A DNA stretch of 40,356 bases from Lachnospiraceae bacterium (GTDB taxonomy: Bacteria > Bacillota > Clostridia > Lachnospirales > Lachnospiraceae): the NCBI GenBank assembly GCA_017437785.1, contig JAFRXH010000058.1:1-40356 (forward strand), read 5' to 3'. Shown piece by piece: positions 7,287-15,300 of this stretch; position 1 is the stretch's first letter, and every line of letters begins with the position of its first letter. The notes under the pieces were generated by a model, which did not search any database, had not been told where the DNA came from, and worked only from the letters and a program-made list of their open reading frames with translations. The position numbers and the translations under genes are program-made.

Positions 7287-7556
7287 ATGGCTGTATGTGC
7301 ATCCTCGGATCTTATCCGTGAAATGGAAAATGATATAAAGAAGATGATAAACGAACTGGAGAATTTAAGTGATGGCATCGAGAAGGGGATAAAGAACCAG
7401 GCTGACTGGAACGATTCGCAGTCGGCACGCTTTCATGAGCTTATGCATCAGATAGCGGTCCTCAGTTCTGCACCGTGTTCCGAACTGATCGATGTATTGC
7501 CCAGGATGGAAAGACTGGCTTCGGCGCTTGATAATTACAACAGTGTACGTTTTTGA
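7287..7556 (+). CDS. Small W-x-D helical-hairpin protein (WXG100-like), third copy
   Basis: 89 residues, two predicted amphipathic helices joined at Q-A-D-W-N-D-S-Q-S (W41, D43). The C-terminus N-Y-N-S-V-R-F (Y84, R88) repeats the tail seen in the two preceding genes with conservative changes. AAAGGAG precedes the ATG, and the ATPase gene follows 13 nt after the stop. Together with the second copy it could form a heterodimer in the way EsxA and EsxB do. There is no signal peptide or membrane segment, as expected for a substrate recognised by an FtsK-like motor. Confidence 0.65.
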   Translation: MAVCASSDLIREMENDIKKMINELENLSDGIEKGIKNQADWNDSQSARFHELMHQIAVLSSAPCSELIDVLPRMERLASALDNYNSVRF

Positions 7557-7569
7557 CTAAAGGAGAGGG

Positions 7570-10500
7570 ATGGCTGTTATGGAAAACAAAGCAGCAGAAC
7601 TTGCACAGGAGTATGCAAGGAAGCTTCAGGAAGTACGCAAGGAGAAGGAAAACTGGGACTCAAGGTATGGCTATTTTAAGAATTGCGCTTTTTTAAGACT
7701 GCGCTCCGAGCTTAAGAGCAGGCTTAAAAACATAGAGAATAATGAGGAAAGCAGTGCAGCACTGAGGACCGGATATTCCCGCAGGAGGGCTGCCGTAACC
7801 CTTGAATTGTCACGTAACCTTGCAGCTAATCAGGAAAAATTTGCAAGGAAGACATCGGAGATCTTTAAATCCGATCGTAATAAGCTAAAGGATTACAGGG
7901 AGAATTATCTTCACGTTCTGAGCCCGGAGAAAGCTTTTAAGGCATATCCGGTATGGGCCGAGGTGGAATGCCCGGCTTTAGCTATAAAGGACGCAGATGT
8001 AAGGGAGAGTATGGCAGGATCCTTCGGGACCGGTGACGAAGCTGCTTTCCGGTTTCCGTATCTGCTGGGTACTGAGAACTGTAATTTCTGGCTTGATGGG
8101 AAAGAGCCCGAGCGTGATATAGATTTCAGCCACCATATACTGCGCAGCTTCCTTTCTTTTATTCCTGCCGGTAAACTTAAGGTATATGCTTATGATGAGC
8201 AGGAGATGGGTCAGAGGATACAGCCTTTTCTTGATTTCATGAACAGGACGGATGATGTTATAGATATAAAGTCCGGCCCTGATGAGCTTAAGACCCTGCT
8301 GGAAGCGCTTGACCGCCAGGTAAGGGAATGCATACAGCAGAAGCTGGGATCGAGCTATAAAGATATATTTGCATATAACCGTGCATCCGCGGGTAAGAGC
8401 GAGAAGATCACGCTTATGCTTTTATATGATTTTCCCGGGAACCTGGATAAGAAGAGCGTAGAGTATCTTCAGAAGATCATGTACAAGGGTAACAAGTGCG
8501 GGATCTATACGGTAATATGTCACAGGTCTGATATACGTTCCAGAAACTATGATGCTCCGGATGAGGAGATGGTAGAGCAGCTTTCGGAATACTGCAAAAA
8601 GATAGAATTTGACGGGGATGATATATTCCTGCTGCCTGAATCCTATAAGCTGAGCATACCTTCCGCTCCCGGACAGGATAAGATGAACGCCTTCATACAG
8701 GAGTATAAAGAGGAATGCGAGCAGATGAAGTACCGCGGCCTTTCCTTTGAGGAGACCTGTGCTCCTGCGGATGATGAATGGTTTACATCGTCTTCGGTGG
8801 AAGGCCTGCGCATACCTCTTGGCGTGGGAGACGGCGGAGAGACGCAGGAACTGGTGATAGGCAGACAGGGATATCACGGCCTGATCATAGGCGGTACCGG
8901 ATCCGGTAAGTCCACCCTTTTACATACGATCATATTAAGCTCCATGCTGCATTATTCACCGGATGAGCTACAGCTGTATCTGATGGACTTTAAGAGCGGA
9001 ACCGAATTTAAGCCTTATGAACGCTTCAGGCTGCCGCATATACGCCTGCTGGCGCTGGATGCGATACAGGAATTCGGTGAGAGCATCTTAGAGGAGCTTG
9101 ATAAGGAGATACGCATGCGTGCCGAGCGCTTTAAAGAGGCAGGCGTGAGCAGTCTTAAGGAATACCGCAGTAAAAGCGATGTGCCCATGCCGCGCATCCT
9201 GGTGCTCATAGATGAATTCCAGGTACTCTTTGATATGGACCAGAACCGTAAAGTGGCTGATAACTGTGCGCGCCTTACCTCAAATATAGTTAAACAGGGC
9301 CGTTCATTCGGTATACATCTTCTGATGTCGACGCAGTCCATGCGCTTTGGAAACCTGACAATAGGTAATGAGTGCTTCGGAGAGATGCGTATACGTATAG
9401 GTCTCAACTGGGCCGACCAGGATACACTTTCACTTTTCGGCAGGGATTCAGGCAGGGATGTGGAGCGCCTCCACAAACTGAAGGAAGGGCCTAAGGGTAC
9501 CGCGGTCATGACCGAGGAAATGGGCAATAAGGAAGAAGAGAGCTTCAGGGTATCGCTGTGCGAGAACAGGGACAGATACCTTAAGGAGATAGAGGACCAG
9601 CTCGGGGATTATGAAGAAGAACGCCATGTCTTTGACGGGCAGCGTGAATATCCTCTGCTGGATGCTTTAAAGAAATATGATAACGACGGCAGTGGCATCG
9701 TATCGGTGCTTCTGGGTGAGAAGATAAAGATCGCTCCGCCTCTTATGTTAAAGCTTCATGTGGGAGATAATCAGAACCTGCTTATCTGCGGACAGGACGG
9801 AAAGACGGAATGCAGGCTTTCTTCGGATTATCTGATATCACTTGTGAGAAATAAAAATGCCGATGTGGCGCTTATAGACGGAGAGATGATCTGCGGCCGT
9901 GCAAAGGATCAGACCCTTGAGTTCTATGATCTGTTAAAACAATATGATGACAGGCTCAAGACCGCACGGGATCAGGGGGATATCATCAGGTTTATAAGAC
10001 AGGCATACGAGGTATTTAAGGACAGAAAGAATTCGGCAAAAGATGAAGCATATGTGATATTTATAAGAAACCTGCATTATATCGAGCTCTTAAGAAATAT
10101 CCTTGCAGGCGAGCGTATCGATGAGGAAGCATATGCGGATGATGCAGGCAGCAGTGCCGGCTCATCACAGGTCGATCTGATCGCGGCAATGATGAACGGT
10201 GAGATCGGAGATGCCGAAACTGCAAAGGAGAAGGAAAGAGACAATACGCCGGTGGCGGATATGCTCTACCGTATGCTGCGTGACGGCAGTTCTTACGGAG
10301 TGTACTTTGTGGTAACATCCCGCGATTATTCGACGGTCAGGGAATGCGGAAGCTTTTCCGATAATCTGCTCAAGCATTTCAAAAAGCGTATACTCTTTGC
10401 TCTTTCCGATGATGAAGCCTCAAATCTGATAGAGGGAGTGAAGCTTTCAGGACTGATACCGGATACGGTATATTACACGGACGGTTATTTGGAGAAGCTT

Positions 10501-10587
10501 CAGTGCAAGCCTTATAAAGAGCCCGGGAAAGATGAATTGAAGGCCTTCCTTGACGGCGGAAAGGAGAATGATCGAGATGACTTATAA
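7570..10587 (+). CDS. FtsK/SpoIIIE-type ATPase without membrane anchor (EssC-like motor)
   Basis: 1005-residue motor protein, the likely energy source of the W-x-D system. Residues 1-120 are charged helix. Residues about 120-430 form an ATPase-like but P-loop-free domain. The first true ATPase domain has Walker A G-G-T-G-S-G-K-S-T (441-449), L-Y-L-M-D-F-K-S-G near 480, Walker B L-V-L-I-D-E-F (544-550), and M-S-T-Q-S as the sensor segment, all as in FtsK/SpoIIIE and EssC. A second domain from about 700 keeps only a shortened P-loop, G-Q-D-G-K-T (741-746), and no acidic Walker B, so it is probably inactive. Unlike EssC or EccC there is no FHA domain and no hydrophobic membrane helix. It follows the third small protein by 13 nt and overlaps the next gene. 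Confidence 0.8.
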   Translation: MAVMENKAAELAQEYARKLQEVRKEKENWDSRYGYFKNCAFLRLRSELKSRLKNIENNEESSAALRTGYSRRRAAVTLELSRNLAANQEKFARKTSEIFKSDRNKLKDYRENYLHVLSPEKAFKAYPVWAEVECPALAIKDADVRESMAGSFGTGDEAAFRFPYLLGTENCNFWLDGKEPERDIDFSHHILRSFLSFIPAGKLKVYAYDEQEMGQRIQPFLDFMNRTDDVIDIKSGPDELKTLLEALDRQVRECIQQKLGSSYKDIFAYNRASAGKSEKITLMLLYDFPGNLDKKSVEYLQKIMYKGNKCGIYTVICHRSDIRSRNYDAPDEEMVEQLSEYCKKIEFDGDDIFLLPESYKLSIPSAPGQDKMNAFIQEYKEECEQMKYRGLSFEETCAPADDEWFTSSSVEGLRIPLGVGDGGETQELVIGRQGYHGLIIGGTGSGKSTLLHTIILSSMLHYSPDELQLYLMDFKSGTEFKPYERFRLPHIRLLALDAIQEFGESILEELDKEIRMRAERFKEAGVSSLKEYRSKSDVPMPRILVLIDEFQVLFDMDQNRKVADNCARLTSNIVKQGRSFGIHLLMSTQSMRFGNLTIGNECFGEMRIRIGLNWADQDTLSLFGRDSGRDVERLHKLKEGPKGTAVMTEEMGNKEEESFRVSLCENRDRYLKEIEDQLGDYEEERHVFDGQREYPLLDALKKYDNDGSGIVSVLLGEKIKIAPPLMLKLHVGDNQNLLICGQDGKTECRLSSDYLISLVRNKNADVALIDGEMICGRAKDQTLEFYDLLKQYDDRLKTARDQGDIIRFIRQAYEVFKDRKNSAKDEAYVIFIRNLHYIELLRNILAGERIDEEAYADDAGSSAGSSQVDLIAAMMNGEIGDAETAKEKERDNTPVADMLYRMLRDGSSYGVYFVVTSRDYSTVRECGSFSDNLLKHFKKRILFALSDDEASNLIEGVKLSGLIPDTVYYTDGYLEKLQCKPYKEPGKDELKAFLDGGKENDRDDL

Positions 10588-11686
10588 GGAATTGGAAGAG
10601 CTTCTGGATGAGGCTTCACAGGCCTATATCACCTGCGATTTTTCTAAGGCACAGGCGGCTCTGAAGGAAGCGGGTAATGTGAACGTAAGCGAATGCAGTT
10701 CCGAAGCATATTTCCGCATGGGTGAGGTATGCCTGGCTGCGTCGGGAGATGAAGCATTCGAGCAGGAGGCGGCAGCACAGGAGGCGGAAAACTGGTTTAC
10801 GGAGGCTGCCAAAAAAGGCAGTGTGTATGCAGAGTTGTTCCTGGGAGAGATGGCAGAAAAACAGGATCCCGACTTTATAGAAAAGCTCCGCAGGGATGCT
10901 CAGGTTCATGAAGGAGCGGCTTTCTTGCTGGGATCTCTCTATGAGGAGGGCAGCAGTGTAAAAAAGGACGAAGCAGCTGCACTTAAGTATTACCGTCTGG
11001 GATACGAGATGGGGGACGGCGAAGCAGCATGCAGGCTGGGCGAAATATATAATGAGGGACTCTTAGGTCAGGCAAGGGATGAGAAAAAGGCTTATTCCTG
11101 CTTTAAACTGGCTGCGGAAAAGGATAATCCTACCGCGATGTTCATGATGGGCAGGTATCTGCAGAACGGAATGGGCGGGGTGACCGCATCGGATGACGAA
11201 GCGATAGAATGGTACCAAAAGGCACTGGAGGCCGGTGAGCCCCAGGCTGAGAATATCTGCCGTTTCCTTATGCAGCAGAAGCTGGCGGCCCAGGCGGCAG
11301 CGCTTGAGGCAAAGAAAAGGGAAGAGGCGCAAAGGGCAGCAGAGGAGCGGCGCAGGCTCGAAGAAGAAGCACGAAAGAAAGCTGAAGCCCAAAAGCAGGC
11401 GCAGGCAAAGGCCCTGGCAGAACAGAAAGCTAAGGAAAAGGCTCTTGCTGAACAGAAAGCCAGGGAAGCAGCTGCACAGAAGGCAGCTTCCACACCTGCA
11501 AAGGGTGGTGACGATACCAAAGAAAAAGTTCTGGGAGTGGTACTTATAGTGATCTGGATAATAGCCGGCGTGGTCATCGGCAAGATAGCTATGGCCATAA
11601 CAAAAAACGGGTTGGTTGCTGTCATCGCCGGATTTATAGGAGGTGCCATGGTTGCCGGGGCAATCTATTCCAAGGTGGACAATTAG
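10577..11686 (+). CDS. Sel1-repeat protein with coiled coil and C-terminal membrane hairpin
   Basis: 369 residues in three parts. The first half is Sel1-like repeats (units such as A-A-F-L-L-G-S-L-Y-E-E-G and A-A-C-R-L-G-E-I-Y-N-E-G), a helical scaffold for protein binding. Residues about 235-315 are an A/K/E/Q-rich helix. The end holds two hydrophobic helices (V-L-G-V-V-L-I-V-I-W-I-I-A-G and L-V-A-V-I-A-G-F-I-G-G) that should insert in the membrane. Since the ATPase of this operon lacks its own anchor, this protein could tether it; that is inference. The start at 10577 is chosen because AGGAG lies 10 nt upstream; ATG 10568 is too close and TTG 10550 has no site. It overlaps the ATPase gene by 11 nt. 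Confidence 0.8.
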   Translation: MTYKELEELLDEASQAYITCDFSKAQAALKEAGNVNVSECSSEAYFRMGEVCLAASGDEAFEQEAAAQEAENWFTEAAKKGSVYAELFLGEMAEKQDPDFIEKLRRDAQVHEGAAFLLGSLYEEGSSVKKDEAAALKYYRLGYEMGDGEAACRLGEIYNEGLLGQARDEKKAYSCFKLAAEKDNPTAMFMMGRYLQNGMGGVTASDDEAIEWYQKALEAGEPQAENICRFLMQQKLAAQAAALEAKKREEAQRAAEERRRLEEEARKKAEAQKQAQAKALAEQKAKEKALAEQKAREAAAQKAASTPAKGGDDTKEKVLGVVLIVIWIIAGVVIGKIAMAITKNGLVAVIAGFIGGAMVAGAIYSKVDN

Positions 11687-11791
11687 CGGATAATATACAG
11701 ACTATTAAAGCCGACTTTTTATAAATTCTTATGGTATTGGTGTTAATAAAGTAGTATAATCATAATTGATTTTTTATACGGAGACCGTAAT

Positions 11792-13018
11792 ATGTCTGCT
11801 CTTGATAGATTTCTTGATTATGTGAGTTTTGATACCCGATCTGACAGCGGGATAGACGCATACCCGTCTACACCCGGCCAGAGAAAACTTCTGGATCATT
11901 TGTATATACAGCTTAAGGAAATGGGGCTTACGGATGTTAGACAGGATGAGAAATACGGCTGTGTTTATGCCTGCCTTCATTCCAATGTCCTTGAAAGGAC
12001 TTTGCCGGCAATAGGTTTTCTGGCTCATGTGGATACTTCAGAAGCAATGAGCGGGAAGGATATAAAGCCGCGTATCATAGAGGATTTTGATGCACGGGAT
12101 ATAGTTCTAAATGAGGAGCTTGGTATCATAACGGCGATGGACGATTTCCCCGAGATGAAGGACCTTAAGGGGAAGACCATAGTGGTTACAGACGGCACCA
12201 CCCTTCTTGGCTCTGATGATAAATCGGGTGTTACCGAGATAATGGAGATGATCGGATATTTTACCGCGCATCCGGATGAGAAGCACGGGAATATCTGCGT
12301 GGCCTTCACTGCCGAAGAGGAAACGGGCAGGGGCGTCGATCATTTTGATATTTCCGGCTTCGGGGCACAGTTTGCGTATACCGTGGACGGTGGCAGGCTG
12401 GGTGATATATCCGGTGAGACCTTTAACGCAGCCGGTGCAAAGCTTACGGCGCACGGCCGCAGCGTCCATCCCGGAGAGGGATGCGGACGCCTGATCAATG
12501 CGCTGCAGCTTCTGATGGATCTGCATGCAAAGCTGCCTGCTGATCAGAGGCCGGAATGTACCAAAGACCGTCAGGGCTTCTTTCATATGACCGATATGAG
12601 CGGCGATGTGGAAAGCGCCGTATCCGAATATATAATCCGCGATCACGACGAGGCGGAATTTGAAAAGAAAAAAGAGCTGTTTATAAAAGCAGTTAAAGAG
12701 ATAAATGATCAGTATGGCTTTGAAGTATTGAGCCTTGATCTGAAGGACCAGTATTACAATATGAAGAGCCGTCTCGATATGCATCCGGAGGTGATGGATA
12801 AGGCGCTGGCAGCCATGAAGAAATGCGCAGTCACACCGCTCATCAGCCCTATACGCGGAGGCACGGACGGATCGAGGCTCAGCTTTATGGGGCTTCCCTG
12901 TCCCAATCTGTGTACGGGAGGCGGGAATTTCCACGGCAAACACGAGTATTTGTGCGTTGAAGAAATGATGATTACTATCGAGATACTGAAGCAGCTGGTG
13001 AGAGAGTGGGCTGTATAA
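11792..13018 (+). CDS. pepT: Peptidase T (tripeptide aminopeptidase)
   Basis: Zinc metallopeptidase of family M20B that removes the N-terminal residue from tripeptides in the cytoplasm. The 408-residue product is full length. The metal and catalytic residues are visible: H79 and D81 in F-L-A-H-V-D-T-S, D142 in L-L-G-S-D-D-K-S-G, the glutamate pair in F-T-A-E-E-E-T-G (175-176), D199 in Y-T-V-D-G-G, and a late histidine in N-F-H-G-K-H-E. The dimerisation lid contains A-H-G-R-S-V-H-P-G. A TATAAT at 11755-11760 in the 105-nt gap before it suggests its own promoter, although the -35 box is unclear. The next gene starts 10 nt after its stop. Confidence 0.93.
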   Translation: MSALDRFLDYVSFDTRSDSGIDAYPSTPGQRKLLDHLYIQLKEMGLTDVRQDEKYGCVYACLHSNVLERTLPAIGFLAHVDTSEAMSGKDIKPRIIEDFDARDIVLNEELGIITAMDDFPEMKDLKGKTIVVTDGTTLLGSDDKSGVTEIMEMIGYFTAHPDEKHGNICVAFTAEEETGRGVDHFDISGFGAQFAYTVDGGRLGDISGETFNAAGAKLTAHGRSVHPGEGCGRLINALQLLMDLHAKLPADQRPECTKDRQGFFHMTDMSGDVESAVSEYIIRDHDEAEFEKKKELFIKAVKEINDQYGFEVLSLDLKDQYYNMKSRLDMHPEVMDKALAAMKKCAVTPLISPIRGGTDGSRLSFMGLPCPNLCTGGGNFHGKHEYLCVEEMMITIEILKQLVREWAV

Positions 13019-13027
13019 GGAGGAAAG

Positions 13028-14083
13028 ATGAGCGTATTATTTGCCGATTATAAGAAGGCAGAGCAGGAAGCGGCAGCGAAACATCAGGCTGAAGAAGAGG
13101 CAAAAAAGAAGGCAAAGGAAGAGGCGCGCAGAAAGGCCGAAGAAGAAGCCAGAAAGAAAGCCGAGGCGGAAGCTAAGAAGAAAGCCGAAGAAGAGGCTAA
13201 GAGAAAGGCTGCGGAAGAGGCACGAAAGAAAGCCGAAGAGGAAGCCAGAAAGAAAGCCGAGGCAGAAGTTAAGAAGAAGGCTGAAGAAGAAGCTAAGAGG
13301 AAGGCAGAGGAAGAGGCACGAAAGAAGGCCGAAGAGGAAGCCAGAAAGAAGGCAGAGGAAGAGGCACGAAAGAAGGCCGAAGAGGAAGCCAGAAAGAAGG
13401 CGGAGGAAGAGGCACGCAGGAAAGCTGAAGAAGAAGCCAGAAAGAAGGCAGAAGAAGAGGCACGAAAGAAGGCCGAAGAAGAAGCCAGAAAGAAGGCGGA
13501 AGAAGAGGCACGAAAGAAAGCCGAAGAGGAAGCCAGAAGGAAGGCTGAGGAAGAGGCACGCAGGAAAGCTGAAGAAGAGGCCAGAAGGAAGGCTGAGGAA
13601 GAGGCTAAGAGAAAGGCCGAAGAAGAAGCCAGGAGAAAGGCAGAGGAAGAGGCACGCAAGAAGGCCGAAGAGGAAGCCAGAAAGAAGGCTGAAGAAGAGG
13701 CACGCAAGAAGGCCGAAGAAAGAGCAAAGAAGAGAGAAGAGATCGAAAGGCTCTTTATAAAAGCTGAAAAAGAAGAAGATAAGAACGAACTGGAGTCTAC
13801 GATAGAAGCTTATCTTAAGGTGCTTGAGAAGGCTGAGGCATTTGAGGATGACGAGATTCTTAAAAAGGCGTATCGCAGACTGGCCAGGGCAGGATATAAG
13901 CTTAATGTTTATTACACCGAAAGATCGGCAGGCTTTTATATAGATGCGATGCTGGCAGCCGATAACGGTGATATAAAGAATGAGGATGCGCTCCGCGAAC
14001 AGGGCGATGAATTTGCGAAGAAAGCCAAGCAGGCAATGCTTGCATCGCAAAGATATGATAAAAGATCCAGACAGGTTAAGTAG
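13028..14083 (+). CDS. Octad-repeat protein with long single-alpha-helix rod
   Basis: 351-residue protein of unknown role. Residues 21-236 are 27 uninterrupted eight-residue units of the form A-E-E-E-A-R-K-K, with R/K and occasional A/V variants. Glutamate and lysine/arginine are spaced by four, the pattern of a stable single alpha-helix rather than a heptad coiled coil; such a rod would span roughly 32 nm. The C-terminal 110 residues are a separate helical domain (E-R-L-F-I-K-A-E-K-E-E-D and following), possibly TPR-like. There is no signal peptide or membrane helix. A similar A/K/E helix occurs in the Sel1 protein two genes upstream. AAGGAGG precedes the ATG; the gene is probably cotranscribed with pepT. 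Confidence 0.75.
   Translation: MSVLFADYKKAEQEAAAKHQAEEEAKKKAKEEARRKAEEEARKKAEAEAKKKAEEEAKRKAAEEARKKAEEEARKKAEAEVKKKAEEEAKRKAEEEARKKAEEEARKKAEEEARKKAEEEARKKAEEEARRKAEEEARKKAEEEARKKAEEEARKKAEEEARKKAEEEARRKAEEEARRKAEEEARRKAEEEAKRKAEEEARRKAEEEARKKAEEEARKKAEEEARKKAEERAKKREEIERLFIKAEKEEDKNELESTIEAYLKVLEKAEAFEDDEILKKAYRRLARAGYKLNVYYTERSAGFYIDAMLAADNGDIKNEDALREQGDEFAKKAKQAMLASQRYDKRSRQVK
13088..13735 (+). repeat. 24-bp coding minisatellite, 27 units
   Basis: Twenty-seven in-frame 24-nt units encode the octads of the rod protein. Many neighbouring units alternate between GCCAGA and GCACGA/GCACGC for the Ala-Arg pair, giving a 48-nt higher-order period that suggests growth by duplication of unit pairs. 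No unit is out of phase. Confidence 0.9.
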
Positions 14084-14126
14084 GGCAGATCTGTATTGAC
14101 CGCTAAGGATCAAAGGGAGGAATACT

Positions 14127-14804
14127 ATGGATGAGAATATGGACAATAATAATGTACCCGGAGGGTATGTTCCGGGGCCGGGGACCAACCCCGATCCGCT
14201 GGGGCAGCCGCTGTCACCGGTAGTAAATCAGGATCCGCTTCAGCAGAATAATGCTCAGGGCGGAGCCGGTTTCAGCCAGAGTTCATATGTGCCGCAGGGC
14301 GGTTTCGGACAGGATCCGTATGGAAGTACAGGTAATTTTAACCAAAGCGGGATGAACACAAACTCATATCAGCAGAATAACTTCCAGCAGGGCGGATACC
14401 AGCAGGGGAATTACCAGCAGAACGGCTATCAGCAGGCGAATCAGAATTACCAGTATAATAACGGCTATGACCAGCAGTATTATCAGCCGCAGCCTTCACC
14501 GGGATTCTCCATTGCATCTATGATCGTCGGGATCATATCATTGGTGCTTTTCTGCTGCTTAAATAAATGGGACCTGATAATCGCAATACCTGCGATAATA
14601 CTGGGTATAATAGGCCTCGTTAAGGAACCGAACGGTAAGGGCTTTGCCATTGCCGGGATCATCACCGGTGCCATAGCGCTTATCATTACCGTGATATTTA
14701 TCATTGCGCTGATCGCATTTGCAAGACAGCTTGCGGCAGCAGGCGGACCGGCTATGAGTCAGTTATGGAGAGAACTGATCGAGGAGGCAATGCAGAACCA
14801 GTGA
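14127..14804 (+). CDS. Q/N/G-rich DUF4190 membrane protein
   Basis: 225 residues. The first ~125 are low complexity, rich in Q, N, G, P and Y, with short repeats such as Y-Q-Q-G-N-Y-Q-Q-N-G. The rest is a DUF4190-type domain with two or three membrane helices: F-S-I-A-S-M-I-V-G-I-I-S-L, then A-I-P-A-I-I-L-G-I-I-G-L, then a long hydrophobic run G-I-I-T-G-A-I-A-L-I-I. The loop G-K-G-F-A-I-A-G between helices is typical of the family. Function unknown. GGGAGG precedes the ATG. It has the same plan as a later gene at 29189 (disordered repeat tail plus membrane helix), although the sequences differ. Confidence 0.75.
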   Translation: MDENMDNNNVPGGYVPGPGTNPDPLGQPLSPVVNQDPLQQNNAQGGAGFSQSSYVPQGGFGQDPYGSTGNFNQSGMNTNSYQQNNFQQGGYQQGNYQQNGYQQANQNYQYNNGYDQQYYQPQPSPGFSIASMIVGIISLVLFCCLNKWDLIIAIPAIILGIIGLVKEPNGKGFAIAGIITGAIALIITVIFIIALIAFARQLAAAGGPAMSQLWRELIEEAMQNQ

Positions 14805-14833
14805 CCGATGGGCATGCGAAAGAAGATAAAAAG

Positions 14834-15277
14834 ATGACAAAAGGGCGGCTGATTTCTGCTGCCCTTTGTTTTATTACTTTTTTCATTGTTGTGAATCTTC
14901 TTGATATACGGCTTCAGGAGAATATATCGCCCAAATGTCTTTTGAGGCATTTTACGGGATGGTACTGTCCGGGCTGCGGCGGGACCAGGGCGCTGAGAAA
15001 TCTTCTTGGAGGGAATGTACTGATAAGTATCATATGGCATCCTGTGGTCATAGCGGCTTCCTGCCTTGCATGGACATATCTTCTGTCTTTTTCCTTAAGC
15101 TGTATAAGCAGGGGAAAGATCTTGCAGATAAAACCGCGCCTGTGGCATTTTTATGCCATCATCTGCATTATACTTATGAGCTTTGTGATAAAGAACCTTT
15201 TATTGCAGGGATTTGGCATCAGTACGGAAGTTCTGGTGGAAAAAATACAGTCGTTTTTATATAATGTTAAACAGTAA
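14834..15277 (+). CDS. DUF2752 family membrane protein
   Basis: 147-residue integral membrane protein. The family hallmark is present: W-Y-C-P-G-C-G-G-T-R-A-L-R, a cysteine pair after the first helix, followed by L-L-G-G-N and two more hydrophobic segments. Function unknown; some family members sit near membrane or envelope genes. The start is uncertain. ATG 14834 is preceded only by a weak AGAAG, while a GTG at 14801 overlaps the previous stop codon and lies 14 nt after GAGGAGG, so coupled translation from there is possible. Convergence with neighbours gives no further clue. Confidence 0.75.
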   Translation: MTKGRLISAALCFITFFIVVNLLDIRLQENISPKCLLRHFTGWYCPGCGGTRALRNLLGGNVLISIIWHPVVIAASCLAWTYLLSFSLSCISRGKILQIKPRLWHFYAIICIILMSFVIKNLLLQGFGISTEVLVEKIQSFLYNVKQ

Positions 15278-15300
15278 TGATAAAAGGAGGAATTTTTGAA

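Noticed and set aside
12107-12943. 278-codon antisense frame inside pepT
   Set aside because: pepT is full length with all catalytic residues; the antisense frame is a shadow.
13088-13735. Regular repeats as a possible CRISPR array
   Set aside because: The 24-bp units are contiguous, in frame and coding, with no unique spacers.
13037-14188. Very long open frames on the minus strand across the octad-repeat gene
   Set aside because: The low-complexity repeat leaves several frames open on both strands; the antisense products are S/A/F/L repeats without ribosome binding sites.
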